In this document: one piece after another, positions 54,748-63,024 of the stretch
How the letters are laid out: each line of letters opens with the position of its first letter
How positions within the stretch are numbered: position 1 is the first letter of the stretch
From: JBHGBM01 sp041946965
Lineage (GTDB): Bacteria; Acidobacteriota; Terriglobia; Bryobacterales; Bryobacteraceae
Reading direction: 5' to 3'
Assembly: GCA_041946965.1 (NCBI GenBank)
Contig: JBHGBM010000013.1
Coordinates: forward strand, 1-64,000
Length of the DNA stretch: 64,000 nucleotides
Made by a program: the position numbers and the translations under genes
Notes under the pieces: model-generated
What the model was told of the DNA's origin: nothing
The model's database searches: none
The model's input: the letters and a program-made list of their open reading frames with translations, nothing else

Positions 54748-56106
54748 TTACCGGATCTTTCTCCCGAACTCCCGCGCCTTGGCGATCACCTCCGCGGCGT
54801 TGATCGTCAGGCAGCGGCCGTCGCTCACCACCGCCCGCCCCTCCACCATCACGTCACGCACATCGCCGCCCTTCAATGCGTAAACCATCTGCGAGACCAC
54901 GTTGTAAAGCGGAACGGCGCGCGGGGTGTCCAGCCGCATGGTAATCAGATCGGCGCGCTTGCCCGCTTCAAGCGAGCCGATCTCGCGCTCCATGCCCAGC
55001 GCGCGGGCGCCTCCGATGGTGGCCATTTCCAAAGCCGCTTGCGCCGGCACGGCGCTTGGATCGAGCGTGACCACCTTTTGCAGCTTGGCGGCCAGGTCCG
55101 CTTCTTCCAGCAGGTCGAAATCGTTGTTGCTGCCCGCCGGGCCGTCCGTGCCCAATCCAATCGCCAGTCCGGCCGCGAGCATCTTGACCACCGGCGCCAC
55201 GCCGCTGGCGAGCTTCATGTTGCTGGAAGGGCAGTGCGCCACTCCCGTGCCGCGAGCCTTGAGCAGCCGGATGTCCGCATCGCTCAGCCAGACGCAGTGC
55301 GCCGCCAGGGTGCGGCCCTTCAAAACCCCCAACGCATCCAGCGCCGCGGCGGGGCTCGTGCGCCGCTTGGCCAGGCTCTCGTCGTTTTCGCGTTTCGTCT
55401 CCGAGAGATGTGTGAGCAGCGGAACGCCGTAGCGGTCGGCCAGCGCGCGCGACTGCCGCAACACGCCGTCGGAGTTCGTATACATGGCGTGCGGCGCCAC
55501 CGCGGGCACGATCAGCGGATCCTTGCGGAAGCGCCGGATGAATTTCTCCGTGTAGGCCAGCGCCGCGTCCGGAGTTTTCGCGTCCGGGGAAGGGAACCCG
55601 ATGATCGTCTCGCCCAGCACACCGCGCATGCCCGCCTCTCTGGCGGCTTCCGCGACCACCTCCTCGAAGTAATACATGTCGGCGAAAGTGGTGGTTCCGG
55701 AAAGCAGCATCTCCAGGCAGGCCAGACGAGTGCCCCAGAGCACGAATTCCGGTGAGACGTTCCGCGCTTCGGCGGGAAAGATGAATTTCTCCAGCCACGT
55801 CTGCAACGGCAGGTCGTCCGCGATGCCGCGCAGCAGCGACATGGGCGCGTGCGTATGCGCGTTGATGAATCCGGGAGCGATCAGCGCATCGGGCCTGTCC
55901 AGGCGCCGGCCGGCCTGATACCGCCGCTCGATTTCGGCGCGCGGCCCCACACCGGCAATGCGTCCGGCGCGCACCGCCACCGCGCCGTTCTCGATCACGC
56001 GCCTGCCGGCATCCATGGTGACCACGTAGCGCGCGGTCCAGAGCCAGTCGGCGGGTTCCGCCGCCACGGCCAGAGCAAAGAAAAAGAGGCTACAGAAAAC
56101 TCGCAT
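54748..56106 (-). CDS. MTA/SAH-deaminase-like amidohydrolase with signal peptide
   Basis: This 452-residue protein has an N-terminal signal peptide (about 1-16, LFFFALAVAAE). The metal motif is NAHTHAPMSLLRG, followed by HLSET, AAHCVWLS and GTDGPAGSNND, as in methylthioadenosine/S-adenosylhomocysteine deaminases. Family members are normally cytosolic, so export is unusual. It overlaps the cdd gene by 17 nt and ends the nucleoside operon. It probably deaminates adenosine-type nucleosides in the periplasm before NupC uptake; a related amidohydrolase substrate is possible. Confidence 0.82.
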   Translation of the reverse strand: MRVFCSLFFFALAVAAEPADWLWTARYVVTMDAGRRVIENGAVAVRAGRIAGVGPRAEIERRYQAGRRLDRPDALIAPGFINAHTHAPMSLLRGIADDLPLQTWLEKFIFPAEARNVSPEFVLWGTRLACLEMLLSGTTTFADMYYFEEVVAEAAREAGMRGVLGETIIGFPSPDAKTPDAALAYTEKFIRRFRKDPLIVPAVAPHAMYTNSDGVLRQSRALADRYGVPLLTHLSETKRENDESLAKRRTSPAAALDALGVLKGRTLAAHCVWLSDADIRLLKARGTGVAHCPSSNMKLASGVAPVVKMLAAGLAIGLGTDGPAGSNNDFDLLEEADLAAKLQKVVTLDPSAVPAQAALEMATIGGARALGMEREIGSLEAGKRADLITMRLDTPRAVPLYNVVSQMVYALKGGDVRDVMVEGRAVVSDGRCLTINAAEVIAKAREFGRKIR

Positions 56107-56473
56107 CGAAGGGCCTCGGGAGCAGGTCGCCGAGCCGCAGCGTCTCGGCCTTGCCGCGCGGGTTCACCAGCAGGATCTCGATGTCGCCGCAGAATTCCCA
56201 AAGCACCTGCCGGCACGAGCCGCACGGCGGAGTGAGGCTGTCCGTATCGGCGGCGATGGCGATGCGCCGGAACTTCCGCGCACCCTCGGAAATGGCCTTG
56301 AACACGGCCACGCGCTCGGCGCACATGGTCAGGCCGTAGGTGGCGTTCTCCACGTTGCAGCCGGTGTGCACGCCCCCTTGGGCGTCTTCGAGCGCCGCGC
56401 CGACGCGGAATTTCGAAAAAGGCGCGTGCGCGTGCTGGCGCGCCGCCAGCGCCCGGTCCGCCAGCGGGTCCAT
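56090..56473 (-). CDS. cdd: Cytidine deaminase
   Basis: This is a 127-residue enzyme that converts cytidine and deoxycytidine to uridine forms. The zinc site is CAERVAV (Cys-Ala-Glu) and PPCGSCRQ, and CNVENATYGLT is the substrate-binding motif. Its ATG overlaps the upstream purine nucleoside phosphorylase stop (TAATG). Short tetrameric form; the cofactor is one zinc per subunit held by three Cys. Confidence 0.93.
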   Translation of the reverse strand: MDPLADRALAARQHAHAPFSKFRVGAALEDAQGGVHTGCNVENATYGLTMCAERVAVFKAISEGARKFRRIAIAADTDSLTPPCGSCRQVLWEFCGDIEILLVNPRGKAETLRLGDLLPRPFDASFL

Positions 56474-57288
56474 TACCGCGGATCCAGCCGCGGCAGCAGC
56501 GCCGCCAGCAGGCGCACCAGCGTATCGCGCACCATTTCGCCGGTCTCCAGCACTTCCTCGTGGCTGATCTTTTGCTGCGGGAGCACGCCCGCCGCCATAT
56601 TGGTCACGCAGGAGATGCCAAGCACCTCAATCCCCATGTGGTTCGCCACGATCACTTCCGGTACGGTGGACATCCCCACCACGTCGGCGCCGATGGCCCG
56701 CAGGAAACGAATCTCCGCGGGGGTCTCGTAGCTGGGCCCCAGCATGGCGGCGTATACGCCTTCATTGAGCGCGATGCACAACTCGCGGCCCACCTCCTGC
56801 GCGATCTCGCGGAAGCGGCGCGAATAGGCTTCGCTCATATCCGGAAAGCGCGGCCCGAGGGCATCATCGTTGGGCCCCGCCAGCGGATTCGAGCCCTGAA
56901 GGTTGATGTGGTCCGTGATCAGCACCAGCCCGCCGCGGTCGAGACTGACATCGATACCGCCCGCGGCGTTGGTGAGAACCAGGGACCGGACGCCCAGGGT
57001 CCCGAGCACCCTCACCCCGAAGGTGACCTGCTGCGGCGTGTACCCTTCGTAAAGATGTACGCGCCCGCTCATCACCGCCACCGGGACGCCGCCCAGTGTG
57101 CCGAGGACCAGCTTGCCCGCATGGCCCACGGCGGTGGAGCAGGGCCAGCCCGGGATAGCCGCGTACGGAATCTCCACGGGTTCGCCCAGGGCGCCGGCAA
57201 AGCCGCCCAGCCCGCTTCCGAGAACAACGGCGACGCGCGGGCGGAGCGGCGTGCACGATTCGATATAAGCGCGCGCTTCGGCGATCAT
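56473..57288 (-). CDS. punA: Purine nucleoside phosphorylase
   Basis: This is a 271-residue trimeric-type phosphorylase. VVLGSGLGGF (phosphate loop), GRVHLYEGY, LTNAAGGID, then GPSYETPAEIR and VTNMAAGV are the family motifs; the Asn in VTNMAAG fits preference for guanosine/inosine. It splits purine nucleosides to base and ribose-1-phosphate. The ATG at 57288 overlaps the nupC stop (ATGA). Its stop overlaps the cdd start. Confidence 0.93.
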   Translation of the reverse strand: MIAEARAYIESCTPLRPRVAVVLGSGLGGFAGALGEPVEIPYAAIPGWPCSTAVGHAGKLVLGTLGGVPVAVMSGRVHLYEGYTPQQVTFGVRVLGTLGVRSLVLTNAAGGIDVSLDRGGLVLITDHINLQGSNPLAGPNDDALGPRFPDMSEAYSRRFREIAQEVGRELCIALNEGVYAAMLGPSYETPAEIRFLRAIGADVVGMSTVPEVIVANHMGIEVLGISCVTNMAAGVLPQQKISHEEVLETGEMVRDTLVRLLAALLPRLDPR

Positions 57289-58508
57289 AACAACATGCCT
57301 GCGATGCAGGCCGACATGAAATTCGCCATGGACCCGGCAGCCACGGCTTTCAGACCCAGGCGGGCGAGATCGGATTTGCGGCTCGGCGCCAGCGCCCCGA
57401 TGCCGCCGATCTGTATGGCAATCGAGCTGAAGTTGGCGAACCCGCACAGCGCGTAGGTGGCGATGGTGAAGGAGCGCGGGTCGAGTTGAGCCTTCAGCGG
57501 CCCCAGTTGCAGGAACGCCACGAATTCGTTCAACACCAGGCGCGTGCCTAACAGGTTGCCGACCGTAAAAGCGTCTTTCCAGCTCACTCCCATCAGCCAC
57601 GCCAGCGGCGAGAAGAGCCACCCGAAAATGCCCTGCATCGAGGCGGGCAGCCAGCCCAGGCCCGGCAGTCCGTGCAGCCAGCCGAGGATGCCGTTGAGCA
57701 TGGCGATGATGGCGAGGAACGCGATGAGCATGCCGCCGATGTTCAGCGCCAGCCGCAAGCCGTCGCCCGCGCCCTGCGCCGCGGCGTCGATCACGTTGAC
57801 CGCGGTCTTCTCCACCCGTACCTCGACTCTGCCCGCCGTGGCAGGCTTCTCCACCTCGGGGTAGAACATCTTCGCCAGCATGATGGTGGCGGGTGCGGTC
57901 ATGATGACCGCCGTGAGCAGGTGCCGTATCTCCACGCCCGCGATCTTCACGTAAGCCGCCATCACGGCGCCGGAAACGTGCGCCATGCCGCTGGTCATGA
58001 TGGTGAACAGCTCGGAGGTGGTCATGCCCGCGATAAACGGCTTGATGGTGAGCGGCGCCTCCGTCTGCCCCATGAAGATGCTGGCCGCGACGTTGAGCGA
58101 CTCCGCGCCGCTCGCGCCCATAATCTTCTGCATCGCCACCGCCATCCAGCGCACGATCCACTGCATCACCCCCAGGTAATACAGGATGGAAAAGAACGAG
58201 GCGATGAAAATGACGATCGGCAGCACCTGGAAGGCGAACACAACCCCGAACGGGCCGGACTTGACGCCCAGCGGGCCGAACACGAACTGGCTGCCCGCTT
58301 CGGCGTAATCCAGCATCGCGTTGACGCCCGCGCCGATGGCCTGAAACACCAGCCCGAAGTCGGTCTTCAGCACCAGCAGCGCAAAGGCGAACTGAAGCGT
58401 CATCCCGGAGATGAGAACGCGCGCCTTGATGGCGCGCTTATGGGCGGAAAAGAGCCACGCGGCCCCAAGGATGACCAGCAGGCCGATGAGGCCCGTGAAC
58501 CGCCCCAT
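57285..58508 (-). CDS. nupC: Concentrative nucleoside transporter NupC/CNT
   Basis: This is a 407-residue inner-membrane protein of the CNT family. GQTEAPLTIKPF and CGFANFSSIAIQIGG are the substrate/ion-binding hairpin motifs, and VPxxx-like membrane segments surround them. It imports nucleosides with a cation. ATG overlaps the pdp stop (TGATG); the end overlaps the PNP start. It fits the salvage operon exactly. Confidence 0.93.
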   Translation of the reverse strand: MGRFTGLIGLLVILGAAWLFSAHKRAIKARVLISGMTLQFAFALLVLKTDFGLVFQAIGAGVNAMLDYAEAGSQFVFGPLGVKSGPFGVVFAFQVLPIVIFIASFFSILYYLGVMQWIVRWMAVAMQKIMGASGAESLNVAASIFMGQTEAPLTIKPFIAGMTTSELFTIMTSGMAHVSGAVMAAYVKIAGVEIRHLLTAVIMTAPATIMLAKMFYPEVEKPATAGRVEVRVEKTAVNVIDAAAQGAGDGLRLALNIGGMLIAFLAIIAMLNGILGWLHGLPGLGWLPASMQGIFGWLFSPLAWLMGVSWKDAFTVGNLLGTRLVLNEFVAFLQLGPLKAQLDPRSFTIATYALCGFANFSSIAIQIGGIGALAPSRKSDLARLGLKAVAAGSMANFMSACIAGMLL

Positions 58509-59809
58509 CAGATGACTTCCAGGATGAGCTGCCGGTCTTCAGGCCTTTGGGCGGAGATGCGGAAGGCGTCCTCCACCACTTCCGCGGCCTCCTCCACGCG
58601 ATCTTCCTTGGTGTAATACAGGCGGCACAGCACGCTGCCCGCGTCCACCTTCTCGCCGACTTTCACTTCCAGGATCACGCCCACGGCGTGGTCGATCGCA
58701 TCCTCCCTGCGCTCGCGGCCCGCGCCGATCATGTTCGACGCCGTGCCGATCAGCGAGGCATCGATCAGGCTCACATACCCGCCGCGCGGCGAGAACACTT
58801 CGCGCATCCCGGTGGCGTTCGGCAGGAGCTCGAACTTGTCCAGCGCCTGCGCATTCCCGCCCTGCGCCTGCACCACATCCTTGAATTTCCGGTACCCGCT
58901 GCCGTCCACCAGCCGCTGTTCGGCCGTGCGCCGCGCATCATCCATGCTGGCGGCTTTCTTGCCCAGGAAAATCATCCGCGCGGCCAGCTCCAGACTCAGC
59001 CGCGTCAGGTCGGCGGGGCCGGCGTTTTGCAGGGTCTGCGAGGCTTCCATGACTTCCAGCGCGTTGCCCACGGCGAACCCGAGGGGCTGGTTCATGTCCG
59101 TGATCAGGGCCTGCACGCGCTTATCCATGCGGCGCCCGATTCCCACCATCATCTGCGCCAGCCGCCGCGCGTCCACCTGCTTCTTGATGAACGCGCCGGC
59201 GCCCACCTTGACGTCGAGCACCAGGGCATCCACACCTTCGGCCAGCTTCTTCGACATGATCGAGGAAGCGATCAGCGGGATCGATTCCACCGTGCCCGTC
59301 ACGTCGCGCAGCGCATACAGTTTGCCGTCGGCGGGCGCAAGCTGATCGCTCTGGCCGATGTAGGCCAGGCCCAACTCGGAGAGCTGCTTCCGGAATTCCT
59401 CCGGGGCGAGGTCCGTACGCATGCCGGGGATGGCTTCCAGCTTGTCCAGCGTGCCGCCGGTGTGGCCCAACGAACGGCCGGACATCATGGGTACCACGAC
59501 CCCCGCGGCCGCGGCCAGAGGCGCGACAATCAGCGAAGTCTTGTCACCCACGCCGCCGGTCGAGTGCTTATCGACCTTGACGCCCGGGATTCCGGACAGG
59601 TCCACGCGCTCGCCGGATTCGATCATGAACTCGGTGAGGCGGCTGACCTCGCGGTCCGTCATCCCGGCGAAAAAAGTGGCCATCAGGAAGGCCGACATCT
59701 GGTAGTCGGGTATGTCTCCCCGGGTGTAGCCCTCGATGAGGTATTGAATCTCCTCGGGAGCCAGTTCTTCTCCGTCCCGCTTCCGCTGGATCAAATCAAC
59801 TGTGCGCAT
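58508..59809 (-). CDS. pdp: Pyrimidine-nucleoside phosphorylase
   Basis: This is a 433-residue enzyme, the same length as Bacillus Pdp. The signature SGRSLGHTGGTLDKLE is intact, KHSTGGVGDKTS supplies the phosphate site, and the C-terminal barrel-sandwich domain is seen in ILEVKVGEKVDAGSVLCRLYY. It splits uridine and thymidine to base and (deoxy)ribose-1-phosphate. It is the first gene of the five-gene salvage operon; AGGTG lies about 10 nt before the ATG. Divergent from the ceramidase-like gene. Confidence 0.93.
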   Translation of the reverse strand: MRTVDLIQRKRDGEELAPEEIQYLIEGYTRGDIPDYQMSAFLMATFFAGMTDREVSRLTEFMIESGERVDLSGIPGVKVDKHSTGGVGDKTSLIVAPLAAAAGVVVPMMSGRSLGHTGGTLDKLEAIPGMRTDLAPEEFRKQLSELGLAYIGQSDQLAPADGKLYALRDVTGTVESIPLIASSIMSKKLAEGVDALVLDVKVGAGAFIKKQVDARRLAQMMVGIGRRMDKRVQALITDMNQPLGFAVGNALEVMEASQTLQNAGPADLTRLSLELAARMIFLGKKAASMDDARRTAEQRLVDGSGYRKFKDVVQAQGGNAQALDKFELLPNATGMREVFSPRGGYVSLIDASLIGTASNMIGAGRERREDAIDHAVGVILEVKVGEKVDAGSVLCRLYYTKEDRVEEAAEVVEDAFRISAQRPEDRQLILEVI

Positions 59810-59902
59810 GAGTAAGACACCTAAGCTACCATCTTAACGCATAGAAAGTAAAGGAGAAGAAGAAACTTGCGTTGGCCTGTGGCGCGTATTAATCTTTCCC
59901 CC

Positions 59903-61177
59903 ATGCGCGAGTTCCTGGTTTTCTTACTGGCGGCGGGAGCGGCCTGGAGCGCCGGACCCGAACTGCGGGCAGGCGTGGCGGGCGTGGAGATCACCCCCGC
60001 TTCGTTCATGGACATGTACGGTTACGCGCGGCGCAAGTGCGGCCCCGCCAACGGTACGCATGACCCGCTACGGGCCAAGGCGCTGGTGCTCGCTGCCGGG
60101 GAGACGCGCTTGGCCATTGTCACAATGGACATCGGCAGCCTGGTGTCCAAGGAACTGGGCCTGCGCGTGGCCCGGGAACTGAACATCCCCGTGCTGCTCC
60201 TGGCGGCCTCGCATACCCATTCCGGACCGGCGTTCCTGCGCTCCCGCGACGAGGAGAACCTTCCCGCCTCGCCTTACCTGGGCGAAATTGAGGAGAAAAT
60301 CTTCGGCATCGTGAAACGCGCGGCGGCCGATATGTTTCCGGCCCGGCTCTCCATTGCCCGGGGCGCCATCCAACTCGGCTACAACCGCCTGCTGATGAGC
60401 GAAGACGGCCGCGCCCGCGCCTTGTTCAACAACTTGGAGCGCATTCCCTACGGGCCGGTCGATCCCGAATTCGTGCTGCTCGCGGTGGACGATGCGCTGG
60501 GAGCGCGCCGCGCCCTGCTGGTGCACTACGCCTGCCATGCGGTGTGCCTGGGGCCCACCAACTGCAAGTATTCAGCCGACTACCCCGGCGTGCTTCAGGC
60601 GCGTGTGGAAGCGGCCCTGCCCGGGGCGCAGTGCATGTTCGTACAAGGCGCCGCCGGCGACATCAACCCGCTGTTCCTGGCCCGTACCGCCAGCGAAGAG
60701 CAGGATTTCGCCACGATGACGAAGATGGGCGACCTGCTCGCCGCCGAAGTGCTGAAATCCGCCCGCGCTCTCGAACCCGTGCCCACGAACACCGAACCGA
60801 TCCGCTACAAGACGGACATGATGCGGTTCCGCGACCGGTGGGAGAAGGACCAGACGCTCGACGTGGGCATCACCACCGTGCTGCTCCACCGGGACATTGC
60901 CATTGCCGCGGTACCGGGCGAGCCGCTGGTGCGCCTACAGCGCATCTGGAAGGAGCGCGCCGACGTTGCCGTGCCGTTGTTCTACGGTTACACCTTCAGC
61001 GGAGGCGGGATCTGGCCGGGTTACATCCCCGACCTGCGCTCGGCGGCCTACGGCGGCTACGGCGCTGACAACGCCACCCGCATCGAACCCGGCGCGGGCG
61101 AGGCCATCATGGAGCGCCACCTTTACAATCTGTATGAATTAAAGGGCATGTGGCGCGGCGCGCCGGGCCGTCCGTAA
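59903..61177 (+). CDS. Neutral/alkaline non-lysosomal ceramidase-like secreted protein
   Basis: This is a 424-residue protein with a signal peptide (about 1-17, LLAAGAAWSA). It matches the neutral ceramidase N-terminal domain: AGVAGVEITPA at the start, then the zinc sites SHTHSGP and HYACHAV and the QGAAGDINP motif. True ceramidases cleave the amide of ceramides; shorter bacterial relatives like this are largely untested. The start is uncertain: ATG at 59903 has no ribosome site, while a TTG at 59867 has AAGGAG 11 nt upstream and would add 12 residues. It converges with the ABC permease gene without a gap. Confidence 0.78.
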   Translation: MREFLVFLLAAGAAWSAGPELRAGVAGVEITPASFMDMYGYARRKCGPANGTHDPLRAKALVLAAGETRLAIVTMDIGSLVSKELGLRVARELNIPVLLLAASHTHSGPAFLRSRDEENLPASPYLGEIEEKIFGIVKRAAADMFPARLSIARGAIQLGYNRLLMSEDGRARALFNNLERIPYGPVDPEFVLLAVDDALGARRALLVHYACHAVCLGPTNCKYSADYPGVLQARVEAALPGAQCMFVQGAAGDINPLFLARTASEEQDFATMTKMGDLLAAEVLKSARALEPVPTNTEPIRYKTDMMRFRDRWEKDQTLDVGITTVLLHRDIAIAAVPGEPLVRLQRIWKERADVAVPLFYGYTFSGGGIWPGYIPDLRSAAYGGYGADNATRIEPGAGEAIMERHLYNLYELKGMWRGAPGRP

Positions 61178-62059
61178 CTACAGCACGTCGGCGAAACCGC
61201 GTTTCATCTGGCGGAAGAAGAGCCCGCCTGCCACGAATGCCCCCACGGCGTAAGCCGTGATGATCCCCAGGTCGCTCAAATTGGGCATGTGCAGGGACAG
61301 AAGGATGTCCCGGTAGCCGCGCACGATATACGCCAGCGGGTTGCCCGCAATCAGGAATCGCAAGTTCTCCGGGATCAGGTCTTCGGTAATGAAGATCGGC
61401 GTCAGCCAGAACCAGAATGTGAGGATCACGCTCAGCACCTGCGCCGTATCGCGCAGGTACACCTGGAGGCTGGCCATGATCCAGCCCAGGCCGACCGCCA
61501 GCATCCCGGTGAGCGCCATGTAGACGGGCAACAGCACGAGCGCCCCGTTCACCTGGTTCAGCACAATGGCCACCGCCGCCACCGTCAGCGCCAGTGCCAT
61601 GAGGTGGCTCACCAGCGAGGAGAGAAAGACCGATACCGGGACAATTTCTGCGGGAAACACCGTCTTGGTGATCAGGTTGGAGTGCTCCACCAGGCTGGAG
61701 GACGACCGCTGCACCGTATCGCTGAACAGGAACCACGGCAGCATGCCGGCGAACAGGTACAGGGGATAGTTCTGGGTGACTTCATGGGGACCCAGCCGGA
61801 TCTTCATGCACACGCTGAACACGAACGTCCAGCTCAACAGCAGAACCAGCGGCTGGATGATCCCCCACACCCAGCCGATGACGGAGCCCACAAAACGCTG
61901 CTCGAAATCCCGGCGCACCAGTTGAAAGAGCAGACTGCGCCGCTCCACCAGATTGCGTGCGAAAAAGGCGCCGGGAAGCCTCAAGTGCCCAAGATACCAT
62001 CCCGCGGGGAGCGGGCGGGAACATCCCGGGCGCTGCGATTTATTCTTGCCGCTCCCCAT
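61178..62059 (-). CDS. Polysaccharide-export-type ABC transporter permease
   Basis: This is a 293-residue inner-membrane protein of the ABC-2 type (Wzm/KpsM-like), with about six helices. LVRRDFEQRFVGSVIGWVWGIIQPL is the typical N-terminal cytosolic helix plus first membrane span, and WFWLTPIFITEDLIPENLR and YRDILL follow. It would export a polysaccharide or glycolipid with an ATPase partner. No ATPase gene is in the window; upstream is the divergent M23 gene and downstream a convergent gene. The first 30 residues look poorly conserved, so the start may be later than 62059. Confidence 0.85.
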   Translation of the reverse strand: MGSGKNKSQRPGCSRPLPAGWYLGHLRLPGAFFARNLVERRSLLFQLVRRDFEQRFVGSVIGWVWGIIQPLVLLLSWTFVFSVCMKIRLGPHEVTQNYPLYLFAGMLPWFLFSDTVQRSSSSLVEHSNLITKTVFPAEIVPVSVFLSSLVSHLMALALTVAAVAIVLNQVNGALVLLPVYMALTGMLAVGLGWIMASLQVYLRDTAQVLSVILTFWFWLTPIFITEDLIPENLRFLIAGNPLAYIVRGYRDILLSLHMPNLSDLGIITAYAVGAFVAGGLFFRQMKRGFADVL

Positions 62060-62102
62060 GGTCTTGTGCTAAAGTTCTTAATCGCCAATTCTAAGTAGCC
62101 AG

Positions 62103-62128
62103 CGAGACTACTACGTTTGTAGGTCTCG
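62103..62128 (+). promoter_or_regulatory. Hairpin in the leader of the M23 peptidase gene
   Basis: CGAGAC (62103-62108) pairs with GTCTCG (62123-62128), and CTAC (62111-62114) with GTAG (62119-62122) around GTTT, with a two-base bulge TA. It ends 11 nt before the ATG at 62140 and could act on translation start or RNA stability. Function not known. Confidence 0.4.
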
Positions 62129-62139
62129 ACTAAAGAGCT

Positions 62140-63021
62140 ATGAAGCAGCAAAAAGATTATTTCATCCTGGTATTGGCCCATTCCCTGCACGGCAGACTGC
62201 GCCGCATTCATATCCCGCAAACGGTTGTTTACGCCATCCTGGTTCTAGCGGTATTCGGCTGCTTTTCGGTTTTCGGCTTCATTTCCAGCTATGCCCGCAT
62301 GGTCTGGAAGGTGGCCAATTACAACGCCTTGCGCAACGAAATCGAAGCGCTGCGCGCGCGCTATCACGATCTGCAAAAGACGGTGGATCAGACCAACACC
62401 CAGATGGCCAGCTTGCAGTTGTTCGCCACCGAGGTCTCGGTGGCCTACGGGATCAAGCGGCGCCTGGAGGGCCCGGTGGATATCGCCGCCGAAGGCCGGC
62501 TGGTGCCCACCTTTTCCGAATCGGTGGCGGAATACAACTACCTGAGAAACATCTCCGGTCTGCACTCCAATTTCGGGCGGCGTTTCCATATCAACACCCT
62601 GCCGAGCCTGTGGCCGATCAACGGCCAGTTGCTCAGCTCTTTCGGCAGCCGGCAGGACCCGTTCTCCGGGGAAGGCGCGCTGCACACGGGAGTCGACCTG
62701 AAGGCGCCCACCGGGACTCCGGTGCGCGTGGCCGCGGACGGCACGGTGGTGCGGGCGGAATGGTTCGGCGGATACGGGCGGCTGGTGATTGTGAATCACG
62801 GCGGCGGGGTCAATACCTACTACGCCCACCTCTCGAAGTTCCATGTGATGCCGGGGCAGGAGATCCGGCGGGGCGAAACCGTCGGGCTGGTCGGAAGTTC
62901 GGGGCGGGCCACTGCACCGCACCTGCATTACGAAGTGCGGCTGAGCGGCACGCCCGTGAACCCCAGCCGTTACCTGCGCAACAGCGCCCACGACATGGCG
63001 CGCAAGGACTTCCCCTTCTAG
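62140..63021 (+). CDS. M23-family metallopeptidase with membrane anchor and coiled coil
   Basis: This 293-residue protein has one membrane helix (about 28-50, VVYAILVLAVFGCFSVFGFI), a coiled coil (about 60-105, RNEIEALRARYHDLQKTVDQ) and a C-terminal LytM/M23 domain. The zinc ligands are visible: His in GALHTGVDLKAP, and HLHYEVR; YAHLSKF fits the family. It is predicted to cut peptidoglycan crosslinks or to activate amidases. The ATG at 62140 follows a hairpin leader. Divergent from the ABC permease, 80 bp apart. Confidence 0.9.
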   Translation: MKQQKDYFILVLAHSLHGRLRRIHIPQTVVYAILVLAVFGCFSVFGFISSYARMVWKVANYNALRNEIEALRARYHDLQKTVDQTNTQMASLQLFATEVSVAYGIKRRLEGPVDIAAEGRLVPTFSESVAEYNYLRNISGLHSNFGRRFHINTLPSLWPINGQLLSSFGSRQDPFSGEGALHTGVDLKAPTGTPVRVAADGTVVRAEWFGGYGRLVIVNHGGGVNTYYAHLSKFHVMPGQEIRRGETVGLVGSSGRATAPHLHYEVRLSGTPVNPSRYLRNSAHDMARKDFPF

Positions 63022-63024
63022 CGG

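Noticed and set aside
59867..59902. TTG start for the ceramidase-like gene
   Set aside because: It has AAGGAG 11 nt upstream but would place 12 extra residues before a normal signal peptide. Kept as an alternative only.
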